This document shows, in pieces, positions 26,394 to 34,286 of a stretch of DNA of 64,000 bases (position 1 is its first letter; every line of letters begins with the position of its first letter). Origin of the DNA: an uncultured Arenicella sp. (lineage in GTDB: Bacteria > Pseudomonadota > Gammaproteobacteria > Arenicellales > Arenicellaceae). The position numbers and the translations under genes are program-made. Under the pieces are notes generated by a model, which saw only the letters and a program-made list of their open reading frames with translations, ran no database searches and had not been told where the DNA came from. The DNA is taken from the NCBI GenBank assembly GCA_937974565.1, contig CALJWL010000037.1, forward strand, positions 62,001 to 126,000, given 5' to 3'.

Positions 26394-27197
26394 CTAACTT
26401 TGCAAGTGTCTGATCAAATTGAAATCACAGTAATCTTGAGCGTCTGACACCATACGCTCCTGCATTAGCGTAATTTGATGCATCAAAAACATGATCACGA
26501 TGCTAATCAACAATGCGATAAAGGTCGAGTTAAACGCCACCCCTAAACTGGCCGTGACCGCCGCGATATTTCCTTGCACGGCTTCATGCGCGTTACCCAG
26601 CGCGGTACCGATACCGCGAACAGTACCGATAAAGCCGATAGAAGGAATAGCCCAAGTAATATAGCGCACCATAGACAACTCAGAATCCAACCGATCTGCT
26701 TCCGTATCGCATGTGTCTCTGACCACATTTGAAACATCAGCCACCGAACCCGTAGAACCGTATCTTTGTAAAGCGCCTCGCAGGGCTCTTGGTAATAAGA
26801 AACCACGTTCAGGTTCGGGTAACGCCTCTAGGGGGCGCGATAATTTTCGAGAGTCTTCCGGTAGCACCCGACGGCCATCCTCAATGCTTACCAGTGGTTG
26901 AGAAAACAAACGCCGTTGCGCACTTACATTTTGTGCCTTCAAGCCCATGATCGCCATCACCCAAAGCATCAGAATAAAGCAGGTTTCCTGCTCATAGTCT
27001 TTCAACACAACCCATGCCGAGCGCTCGATTTTAACCATCTCGCCAGAAGCCTCTTGTTCAGCAATGGCTTGCGCTTCAGCAGCCAATACCGCCTCGGCAT
27101 TAGGCCGAACAAGCCCCACATAAATCGTGTGTACGACCACAAACGAAAGCACTAATGCAACTATTTGGTAAAAGAATTCAGACTTTTGGAATTTCAT
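26394..27197 (-). CDS. MotA/TolQ/ExbB-family proton channel protein
   Basis: A 267-residue inner-membrane protein. Four hydrophobic helices lie at about residues 9-29, 72-87, 178-202 and 214-240, with a cytoplasmic stretch between the second and third. Helix 3 has AIPSIGFIGTVRGIGTAL, the hallmark of TolQ/ExbB/MotA channel subunits, and helix 4 has AFNSTFIALLISIVIM. Such proteins form pentamers around two copies of a small Asp-bearing subunit, and proton flow drives movement. Here no ExbD/TolR gene follows; the vWA pair two genes downstream carries the equivalent helices. It is preceded by a small acidic exported protein. Confidence 0.92.
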   Translation of the reverse strand: MKFQKSEFFYQIVALVLSFVVVHTIYVGLVRPNAEAVLAAEAQAIAEQEASGEMVKIERSAWVVLKDYEQETCFILMLWVMAIMGLKAQNVSAQRRLFSQPLVSIEDGRRVLPEDSRKLSRPLEALPEPERGFLLPRALRGALQRYGSTGSVADVSNVVRDTCDTEADRLDSELSMVRYITWAIPSIGFIGTVRGIGTALGNAHEAVQGNIAAVTASLGVAFNSTFIALLISIVIMFLMHQITLMQERMVSDAQDYCDFNLIRHLQS

Positions 27198-27304
27198 GGT
27201 GTCTTCTCAGTATCATGTGTTCTCGTTATTGTTATCGCTGCTAATGCTGGTTTTGCCATAGTGGCACTGGTCACCTTAGAACTTATCGCCCTGTGTGCTG
27301 ATCT

Positions 27305-27628
27305 CTAAATATCAACAGGGAAGGGGACAGGAGAATCCTCAGAAATTTCTTCTGTAGGATTAAAGACCTCACCCGGGGCTGGGTTCTTACTGGGCTCGCC
27401 TTGTTTTGGCACTGGGTTGGTTTGCTGCTTAGATTCAGTGGTTGCTAAATCGTCACTATTTTCGCCTTCTTCTTCACCACTATTGTCTTGCCCAACTTGT
27501 TCGTTAGAACTTGAGGTCGGTGCCCCCTGCTGTGCAACTGTGGCGGTTGAAAAAGCCACCCAGAGACACACTGAAAGTAGAGTCGGGATAAACGCTTTAA
27601 AATCAAACTTGGTCGGGTTATCAAACAT
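27305..27628 (-). CDS. Small exported acidic protein (envelope cluster)
   Basis: A 107-residue protein with a signal-like hydrophobic stretch (about residues 13-32, cleavage near TVAQ). A mature tail rich in Glu, Asp, Ser, Asn and Pro follows, with no cysteine and little predicted fold (DNSGEEEGENSDDL; PAPGEVFNPTEE). It lies ten bases after the PEGA/SUMF1 gene and about 100 bases before the channel gene. It could be an unstructured linker or assembly factor of the complex. No family recognised. Confidence 0.6.
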   Translation of the reverse strand: MFDNPTKFDFKAFIPTLLSVCLWVAFSTATVAQQGAPTSSSNEQVGQDNSGEEEGENSDDLATTESKQQTNPVPKQGEPSKNPAPGEVFNPTEEISEDSPVPFPVDI

Positions 27629-27638
27629 AATTTAAGCT

Positions 27639-29831
27639 CTAATTCTGAGCCACCCGCTTCTTAGGTTTATTCAAGCCGGCATAACGTGCAACCCGAAACC
27701 CAATGTCATGAGCGCCCTTAGCGCCGTAATCACGATACGCCAGCCGCAACTGAGGTAAGTGGCCTCTGGCCCAGCTAGCGCCTCTGACAACGTGGAATTC
27801 ACCATTGTCAGGCCCCAATGGGTCTTTGGCGATGCCATTTTTCACTAGTTCACTGCTGCCTTTAGATGAATACCAGTCATTAACCCACTCAGCGGCATTG
27901 CCACCCATGTCAAACAAACCTTTATGATTAGCCGGAAATCGGCCAACTGGGGCTGGGCCTTTATAACCGTCTTGGTAACCCTGCAAAGTGAAGGTGATCA
28001 AAGACTGGGCTTTTTCATCGGCCAAATTCTCTACCTTTTTACCTGACGGAGCCGATTTACTGTTGCCCCAAGGGTAAGTAAGCAAACCCTCGTTCGTATT
28101 ACGGGCCAACCATGACCATTCGGCTTCGGTTAATAGTCGATAGCCATTTGCATCAGGGTTGAGGCCAGACACAAAGCCAGAAACCGTTTGATAGAATGGG
28201 TCCAAACCTTCGCGTTCGCTCAGCCAGTTGCAATACTGGGCTGCCTGTTGCCAAGTAATATTAAGCGCTGGTGCTTTATTGGCATCCAAACTTTTACCTT
28301 TGTAATTACCTGCATTATGCGTGGCTTTAAACTGTCTGAATTGTTTATTGGTGGTTTCATGTAATGCCACATAGAACGGCTTAGTCAACTCCGCTTGATA
28401 CACAACCTCATTTGCGCGGCGGCCATCTTCGCGCCGTGATGAACCCAACTTCACAACACCCAAATCGCGAAATAATTTCATTTCATGGCCCAAACGATTG
28501 GTATACGAATTGGGTATTTGGGCCCAATAATGTTGCTCTTCGGTCAGAAGCTTAAAACTGAGAACTTGCTGGCTGCGCTTGGTGGGAATGATCTCAGTTT
28601 TTTGCGTGACGTAACCTGGTTTTCTCACACTGATTGAATGGGGCAACGTGTTCAACGCCAGTGTTTGACTGCCTGTTCCACGCCTTGCTCCATCTACGTA
28701 CACAGCCGCATCTGATGGCGTCACGCTCAGTTTGACGTTAATAATATCTGGCGACAACGCAAATTCTTCAACTTGCTGTTGGTCTGGGGCAAGGGAAAAC
28801 GACGAACGGGCAAGCTGATAGCCGGCTTTATATACTTTGAGTGTTTGCTCTTGATTCGGGGCAACGGCCAGAGAAATAGGCGTAACGCCTTTAAATTCAT
28901 CGTTAAGGATGACCGCAGCGCCATTGGGCACCGATGCTAACTCGATAATGCCGTCGGACGGCACAAGCGTTATATCAGGTACCTCAATGGACTCTTGTGC
29001 CACCACACTTAATTCTTGCTCAAAGGCTTTAAAGCCCAATGCTTTTAGTGATAAGCTTCTTGTTCCTTCTTCGATACGCACAGTGGCCGGTGTTTGCCCT
29101 TTAATAACACCATCAACACGGATATCAGCGCCTGTTGGGGTAGTGACGAACGAGTATTCTGCCCATGCTGGTTGCAGTTCAGCAACCACTTGTTGTGTTT
29201 CACCTTTTCCATGTACGGTAATGGTGGTGGAAAAAGGTCGATACAAATCGGCGTCAATGGTGACATCATGAACTCCAGCACTGATGTTTTTCAACAGGCC
29301 CGGCACTTCAAATGAATCTTCACCAATGGTGGCAATTGCTGATACACCCTCGGGCAGAGTCACATCCAATGTTCCAGGCAGACGCGTCATCACCACTTCA
29401 AACTGTTGATGTCGATCACCTGATACCGATAGCGTCTGAGTAACCGGCTGATAGCCGTCTGCCTTCAATGAAACGTCGTGTTCGCCGGGCAAGACCAACA
29501 CGCGATTCCCCAACGGGAGCTTTATCTTACTGGCAACAGTAACATCGGCGGGTTGCAATAACAGCTCTTCCGGCTTACTTAATTTTGGTGTAACGGCGGT
29601 TATCTGAATCGATTTAGCAAAAGTAATAAATGCAATAAAGGTCAAACACAATAAAGCGAGAAAAAATAAGCCGACATGAGCAGGGGTCAGTTTAAATGAA
29701 GCACGTGATTGTTCAGCACTGGGTGTCTCGAAATCACTAGCACCAATTGCAATATTGCCACCGCTGACCCCAAATGAATTGCCGAGTGAGTTATTAACGA
29801 CTTGATTATTATTGTCTTGTTGCTCTGTCAT
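27639..29831 (-). CDS. Bitopic PEGA-repeat protein with C-terminal SUMF1-like domain
   Basis: A 730-residue protein with a cytoplasmic tail of about 50 residues, one transmembrane helix (about 52-72), then five PEGA-type repeats between about residues 110 and 425. Examples are TTPTGADIRVDGVIKGQTPA, SVPNGAAVILNDEFKGVTPI and VTPSDAAVYVDGARRGTGSQ. From about residue 445 a formylglycine-generating-enzyme-like (SUMF1) domain follows: ALHETTNKQF, YRLLTEAEWSWLAR, LFDMGGNAAEWVNDW and VVRGASWARG, ending DIGFRVAR. The catalytic cysteine pair of true formylglycine-generating enzymes is absent from the last segment, so it is probably a structural or binding module. PEGA repeats often hold surface or envelope structures. 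It starts four bases after the TPR gene's stop. Confidence 0.87.
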   Translation of the reverse strand: MTEQQDNNNQVVNNSLGNSFGVSGGNIAIGASDFETPSAEQSRASFKLTPAHVGLFFLALLCLTFIAFITFAKSIQITAVTPKLSKPEELLLQPADVTVASKIKLPLGNRVLVLPGEHDVSLKADGYQPVTQTLSVSGDRHQQFEVVMTRLPGTLDVTLPEGVSAIATIGEDSFEVPGLLKNISAGVHDVTIDADLYRPFSTTITVHGKGETQQVVAELQPAWAEYSFVTTPTGADIRVDGVIKGQTPATVRIEEGTRSLSLKALGFKAFEQELSVVAQESIEVPDITLVPSDGIIELASVPNGAAVILNDEFKGVTPISLAVAPNQEQTLKVYKAGYQLARSSFSLAPDQQQVEEFALSPDIINVKLSVTPSDAAVYVDGARRGTGSQTLALNTLPHSISVRKPGYVTQKTEIIPTKRSQQVLSFKLLTEEQHYWAQIPNSYTNRLGHEMKLFRDLGVVKLGSSRREDGRRANEVVYQAELTKPFYVALHETTNKQFRQFKATHNAGNYKGKSLDANKAPALNITWQQAAQYCNWLSEREGLDPFYQTVSGFVSGLNPDANGYRLLTEAEWSWLARNTNEGLLTYPWGNSKSAPSGKKVENLADEKAQSLITFTLQGYQDGYKGPAPVGRFPANHKGLFDMGGNAAEWVNDWYSSKGSSELVKNGIAKDPLGPDNGEFHVVRGASWARGHLPQLRLAYRDYGAKGAHDIGFRVARYAGLNKPKKRVAQN

Positions 29832-29835
29832 AAAA

Positions 29836-31512
29836 CTAACTCGCGTCTACTATTTGATCAGTGCAGGCTATCGTAAACGACTGCACACCGTTCACGTTTG
29901 GATTCAATTCCAATTCAGTACGCACATCATGAAACCCGAGTCGGGTTCCAGTGACGGTGTAACGCCCAGGCTTTAATGCCAAATTTTTTACGTCGAACTT
30001 GCCTAAATTGATTCGCTTAGCACCGGCTTTCTTCAAGCTAATTTGAGTGAGTGCATCAGAGTTAAATGACACTTTTACGGTACTGTCGACCTGCTTGATT
30101 GATGACTCTAGGGCTGCGATTTGTTGCTTTAACATCGGCCCTTTACTGGCAATCCCTTTTGCGTCTTTAAGCACGGCCTCGGCCGCTGCTCGTTCAGTTG
30201 AGCGGCTAAGTGCTAACGGGTCACTGAGTATGTCTTTCAACGATTTATCTAACTCAACGCGCGCTTGACTGCGAATACGACCAATTTTAGCGCTGACCTG
30301 ATTACGATCACGCTGTAACACAGTTTGGTAGTTAGACAGCGCGCTGGCCCATTGCTCATTCTGCTCAAATCGTTGAGCGCCACTTAGTAAGGAGCTTAAA
30401 GATGTGCGCTTATCCGATGCCAAAGATTGGCGTAACGCCGACGCAGCAGTGGGGTCTTCTGGTTTGAATCGCAACGCCTGATTGAAGGCCGACCTAGCAT
30501 TGGTGTAACGACTGGCAAACAAGGCACTAAAGCCGTCGCTCATCGCCAACCGATACTGCTTATCAACTCGCAAGCTTTTAGTTCGATCCAACCCGTTGAT
30601 CGCGGTTTGTGATTGACTGTCTAGGTCTAAAGCCTGTTGATATTTTTGCTGCGCTTGCTCAATATCAGCCAGCAAGTCTGATACAGCGAAATCTTGTTCA
30701 TCAAGCGCTGCCGCCGCCGCCAATTGCAGAACCTGATCCAGTGTTTCCACACGTTGCAGACCCTGCAACGCGGGGATGTAATTTCGGTCTAATAGACGTG
30801 CAGCATCCAAGCGTTCGCGCGCGAGTTCTGATTTTCCTTCACGAATGGCAGCCATGCCTTCGGCAACTCGACGCTTGAGTTCGGCGGGCACTAATTCTTC
30901 AATTGACTCTAGCGAGCTGACCGCGTTCTTATACTGTTGAATCGCATTAGTATAGTCCTGTTGCTGATATAACTGATCGCCCTCTTCAGCGAGAGCTAAA
31001 GCGGATTGAAACGGCGCCTGGGCCCATACACTAACTTCTTTTGCTTCCAGCTTCTTTTTGATTTCAAGCAGTTCAGCCAGCACTTCTTGCGAGTCGGTTC
31101 GTACTTGTTCTCGTTGAGACTCATTGAACGGTGCAATTTGCTCTTCGACATCAGAGGCAACCAAAGGCTGCCCAATACTTGCCTCGCCAGAGGCACTGAT
31201 AAGAGTGCTATCACGACCCACGGTTGGCGCGGGTGTCAGGGTAATGAACAGCAAGGTTGCAATGCCTAACAAGGCAAACACGCACAACATTAAATTAAAT
31301 TGAGAATGCCACCAAGAAGCGCCACTGCGTTCGGCGATCAAGCCACGATTTGAACCCGTAACGGTGTCGTTGGCTTGGCTAAGGGTCAACTGGTCGTCAG
31401 GCGCTTGAAATTCGCTTGCTTCTATTGACTTGCCTTTTGCTTGACCCACTGGTTTGTTTGCAGAATGAGCCAAGGGTTTATTTAAGGGCTGATTTTGGTC
31501 CTCTACGCTCAT
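29836..31512 (-). CDS. Bitopic TPR-like protein with PEGA-type end (envelope cluster)
   Basis: A 558-residue protein with a cytoplasmic Gln/Ala/Lys-rich tail of about 65 residues, one helix (about residues 72-92), then a long helical region. TPR-like units include ALAEEGDQLYQQQDYTNAIQ, LAMSDGFSALFASRYTNARS and RFEQNEQWASALSNYQ. The last 80 residues resemble a PEGA unit (NLALKPGRYTVTGTRLGFHD). Topology and order match the next gene product, so the two probably stand side by side in the inner membrane with periplasmic arms. Start ATG at 31512 lies 30 bases after the lipoprotein gene. Named family not recognised. Confidence 0.78.
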   Translation of the reverse strand: MSVEDQNQPLNKPLAHSANKPVGQAKGKSIEASEFQAPDDQLTLSQANDTVTGSNRGLIAERSGASWWHSQFNLMLCVFALLGIATLLFITLTPAPTVGRDSTLISASGEASIGQPLVASDVEEQIAPFNESQREQVRTDSQEVLAELLEIKKKLEAKEVSVWAQAPFQSALALAEEGDQLYQQQDYTNAIQQYKNAVSSLESIEELVPAELKRRVAEGMAAIREGKSELARERLDAARLLDRNYIPALQGLQRVETLDQVLQLAAAAALDEQDFAVSDLLADIEQAQQKYQQALDLDSQSQTAINGLDRTKSLRVDKQYRLAMSDGFSALFASRYTNARSAFNQALRFKPEDPTAASALRQSLASDKRTSLSSLLSGAQRFEQNEQWASALSNYQTVLQRDRNQVSAKIGRIRSQARVELDKSLKDILSDPLALSRSTERAAAEAVLKDAKGIASKGPMLKQQIAALESSIKQVDSTVKVSFNSDALTQISLKKAGAKRINLGKFDVKNLALKPGRYTVTGTRLGFHDVRTELELNPNVNGVQSFTIACTDQIVDAS

Positions 31513-31543
31513 TGGTTGGTTTTTTTGCTCAGTTTCATTAATA

Positions 31544-32869
31544 CTACTTTCCAGAATTGGTTAGGCGGGCTTGGGTCTTATCACCAATCAAGCCACTACC
31601 TGACGTTTTATCAGAACGTTCGCCCGTTTCCTGATCTATTATTTGATCAATGCTTTCGCCCTCTTCGATTTCAAACATACGAGAAAGAATGCGGCGCCAT
31701 TCAATAAATTGGTCTTCGACTGTGCCCGACAAGGTAATGCTGCGGTCTTGCAGATCAACCACGCTTGGCTCTAACTCTAATTCTAAAGAACGGCCCATTT
31801 CACGTAATGTTTCACTGTGTGACAGCGCTTGGTCTGCTTTTAGAAAGCTACGAGCAAAAACACGTGCCCCGTAAACAGAACCGAGAATTCCCGCGGCCTG
31901 TGTGGTTCGACTTCGACTGCTATTAGCCGCCACCACACTGCCAGCAATAGCCACAATGCCTGCTATTTTCTCTTTCCGAGCCTGTTCACGCAATTGGCGC
32001 TCAAGCAACACTTCCTTGTAACTCAACTTACGCCACTCTTGATACGGAATAGACATGTTGTTATTAAAGGCGCGATAGTAATCTTGAATTACGTCTAGAA
32101 ACAAATCATTACGCGAACGAATGCGATCCACTTTCAGCATGATGGGGTCGTCATTGGCTGGGATACGAGTTAGCTTAAAAACACCTTGCTCATCTTGAAC
32201 CGCGTAATCATTAAACGCAGCGGGAACAAATTCACGTGCGAAAAGCACCTTAGCGGTGCTACGAATGGTTAATAACTGTCGATCACTGAGTTGTGCCCGA
32301 TGATCAAAGAGGTCATTGGCAATACGGTTAAAAAGCGCCTGAAAAGGGTCTCCTGGTAAATTCACCTCAGGGTTATAGGCATATTGACTCACGGTCTGCT
32401 CGTACTGTTCGGTGAACCAAAGATTACCGCCAGCGTCACTCACATCGACTTTGAGGATCACGGTTTCGCCATTCGAATCAACCAACGTGCCCCTAACCAT
32501 CACGTCCATAACGCTGCTGTTATTAGGCAGAGATCGAACCAAGCCCCAAGCATTGCTGCGATCTAAGGTGGTTTTTAGCTGCGAGGTATACCAAACCGCT
32601 TCGCTTTTTCGAATATTGGCGTAGGCCGCTGCGTCATCATCAAGTTCATCAACACCGTGATCAAACAGCACTACACCCACATCCAGCAATAGTTCTTCGT
32701 CTATTTTAGACTCTTGTTCGTCCGACAATTTAGAAATCGGCACCTCGACCGTTTCATGGTATTCATACGTGGTGCAGCCACTGAGAATTAGCGTTAACAA
32801 CGAGAGCAAACAAATGATCGCAATAGAACGCGTTGGTCTCCGTTGATTTACTTTCTGTGCTTTTTGCAT
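31544..32869 (-). CDS. Lipoprotein of unknown function (envelope cluster)
   Basis: A 441-residue precursor, ATG with GAGA seven bases upstream. The lipobox LILSGC (Cys near residue 32) marks it as lipid-anchored. The first half has ELLLDVGVVLFDHGVDELDD and KSEAVWYTSQLKTTLDRSNA, then VMVRGTLVDSNGETVILKVD, a pattern seen in proteins that bind or measure other envelope proteins. A glycine/alanine-rich, weakly hydrophobic stretch (IAGIVAIAGSVVAANSS) follows near residue 300. The C-terminal SITLSGTVEDQFIEWRRIL might be a BON-like fold. No named family. Lies between the Glu-Gly-Gln repeat lipoprotein and the TPR bitopic protein. Confidence 0.75.
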   Translation of the reverse strand: MQKAQKVNQRRPTRSIAIICLLSLLTLILSGCTTYEYHETVEVPISKLSDEQESKIDEELLLDVGVVLFDHGVDELDDDAAAYANIRKSEAVWYTSQLKTTLDRSNAWGLVRSLPNNSSVMDVMVRGTLVDSNGETVILKVDVSDAGGNLWFTEQYEQTVSQYAYNPEVNLPGDPFQALFNRIANDLFDHRAQLSDRQLLTIRSTAKVLFAREFVPAAFNDYAVQDEQGVFKLTRIPANDDPIMLKVDRIRSRNDLFLDVIQDYYRAFNNNMSIPYQEWRKLSYKEVLLERQLREQARKEKIAGIVAIAGSVVAANSSRSRTTQAAGILGSVYGARVFARSFLKADQALSHSETLREMGRSLELELEPSVVDLQDRSITLSGTVEDQFIEWRRILSRMFEIEEGESIDQIIDQETGERSDKTSGSGLIGDKTQARLTNSGK

Positions 32870-33088
32870 GGTTTGTCTCAGTCTAATTTTACAACATGGC
32901 GGAGCGTCTCTTGGCTTATTCGGGCATAACCTTATACGCCGTTGGCTGTGATTCTAAAAACTAATCCCACAGCCAAACGCTTCCACCAACTTCCTAAATA
33001 CCTCTACCTATGTTACCGATATGGCATTAGCGACACGCCAGAGAATACCCAATACCACAATGAAATGAAAAAGCGCACCGTTATAACT

Positions 33089-34192
33089 CTACAGACCTTT
33101 GTAGCTGTAATATTCTTCCCAAAGCTTCTTCTTTAGCTCTGGGTCCGTCTCAGCTTCAGCAGCCTCACGAATTTGCCGTGCGACGATGTCATCATTTTTT
33201 CGTAAATCTTCTATGTCAGGGCGCTTAGGATCGGCGTTCTCATCTTCGTCAAAGTCATTGCCAGGGTCGCTGCCTTTACGGTCTTCACCACCTTCTGAAG
33301 AAGCACCTCCGGCGCCACTATTAGATGACGACGACCCGCCTTTCTGCTCACCAGAGCCTTGACTTCCAGAGGGTGTTGGCGTTTTTTTGCCTTTGTCATT
33401 GCCATCAGCGCTTTCATCATACTCTTCAAAAGCGACAACGCCCCCTAGGCCATCTTCGCCTGCATTTTCGTTTGCACGCTCTTCGGCGTAGGTTTTTTCG
33501 CGTTCAATTTCTTCATCAAAATCGCCAAGAGTCTCATCAAGCTCTTTTTCCAATTCTTCAAGCTCTTTATCACTCAGCCCCCCACGTTCATCAAATTGCG
33601 GTTGTTCGAAACCGCCACCTTCGCCACTTTGGTCGGGCTCTTCGAAAGTCACGTCGTCTTCGCCACCTTCGCCCCCATTTTCACCTTCTAGATCTTCATC
33701 ATCTTCCCAACCATCGGGTGCTTCGCCCTGTGAACCTTCGTCGCCTTGACCTTCTTGACCTTCTTGACCTTCTTGACCTTCTTGACCTTCTTGACCTTCT
33801 TGACCTTCTTGACCTTCTTGACCTTCTTGACCTTCACCACTTTCACCGCCTTGCGCACCTTCGGGTGGTTCTCCAGACTCACCGCTTTCACTACCTTCTT
33901 GATCGCCGGCAGGAGGTTGACCAGATGGCGAGGAACTTGGGGTTGAAGGTTGACTTGGGGTTGATGGGCCAGGTAACGGTGGCGGTAAACCTTGATCACC
34001 ACTTTCACCGCTGCCGCCACCACTGGGTGGTGTGGGTATCGAAGGGCCACTTGGCCCTTGAGGTGAACCCTGTTGTTGGCCACCGTTTGGATTGATCGGT
34101 GTGGCACACGAAGCCAATCCCAAAATCAAACCAGCGACAAAAGTGAGCTTTAAAATTGGGCACTTAGTGGGTTGTGAATCAAGATTTTTCAA
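33089..34192 (-). CDS. Low-complexity acidic lipoprotein with Glu-Gly-Gln repeat
   Basis: A 367-residue precursor read from TTG at 34192 (GAGA about eight bases upstream), with lipobox ILGLASC near residue 29. The mature part is almost entirely disordered. A Gly/Pro/Ser-rich start is followed by a perfect tandem of Glu-Gly-Gln triplets (coded by ten 9-base repeats), then Glu/Asp/Gly-rich stretches. The final 60 residues are helical (DIEDLRKNDDIVARQIREAA; EAETDPELKKKLWEEYYS), likely a binding end. It could be an outer-membrane-anchored spacer. The tandem may change length by slippage without breaking the frame. No family recognised. Confidence 0.72.
   Translation of the reverse strand: MKNLDSQPTKCPILKLTFVAGLILGLASCATPINPNGGQQQGSPQGPSGPSIPTPPSGGGSGESGDQGLPPPLPGPSTPSQPSTPSSSPSGQPPAGDQEGSESGESGEPPEGAQGGESGEGQEGQEGQEGQEGQEGQEGQEGQEGQEGQGDEGSQGEAPDGWEDDEDLEGENGGEGGEDDVTFEEPDQSGEGGGFEQPQFDERGGLSDKELEELEKELDETLGDFDEEIEREKTYAEERANENAGEDGLGGVVAFEEYDESADGNDKGKKTPTPSGSQGSGEQKGGSSSSNSGAGGASSEGGEDRKGSDPGNDFDEDENADPKRPDIEDLRKNDDIVARQIREAAEAETDPELKKKLWEEYYSYKGL
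33745..33834. repeat. Ten perfect 9-bp tandem repeats inside the lipoprotein gene
   Basis: The plus strand repeats CTTGACCTT ten times without a mismatch, giving Glu-Gly-Gln codons on the minus strand. As a multiple of three it can expand or contract without a frameshift. Perfect identity between copies suggests recent or ongoing slippage. Confidence 0.95.
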
Positions 34193-34286
34193 TATTGTGT
34201 TCTCATTATTTTAGTGCTTTCTGATGCTCGTAAAGTGATCATCACCAAAGTAAAAATTGCCTTGACAATGAAGATCTTGGCGGACG

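Noticed and set aside
22866-27197. Zorya-type anti-phage system (ZorA/ZorB motor)
   Set aside because: A MotA-like gene is present, but there is no MotB/OmpA-type ZorB, no ZorC, and no helicase or nuclease (ZorD/ZorE); partners are vWA proteins and lipoproteins instead.
26394-27197. Second TonB-ExbB-ExbD system
   Set aside because: No ExbD gene, no membrane-anchored TonB and no TonB-dependent receptor nearby; the TonB-like domain at 34.3-35.9 kb is on a protein without a membrane anchor.
27639-29831. Active formylglycine-generating enzyme for sulfatases
   Set aside because: The catalytic cysteine pair is missing and no sulfatase gene is nearby.
33745-33834. CRISPR-like tandem repeat
   Set aside because: Repeats are 9 bp, contiguous and in frame inside a gene; there are no spacers and no cas genes.
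33325-34095. Long plus-strand open frame rich in His, Leu and Arg opposite the repeat lipoprotein
   Set aside because: Its composition comes from the low-complexity Glu/Gly/Asp codons of the minus-strand gene; the minus-strand frame has a lipobox and fits the operon.
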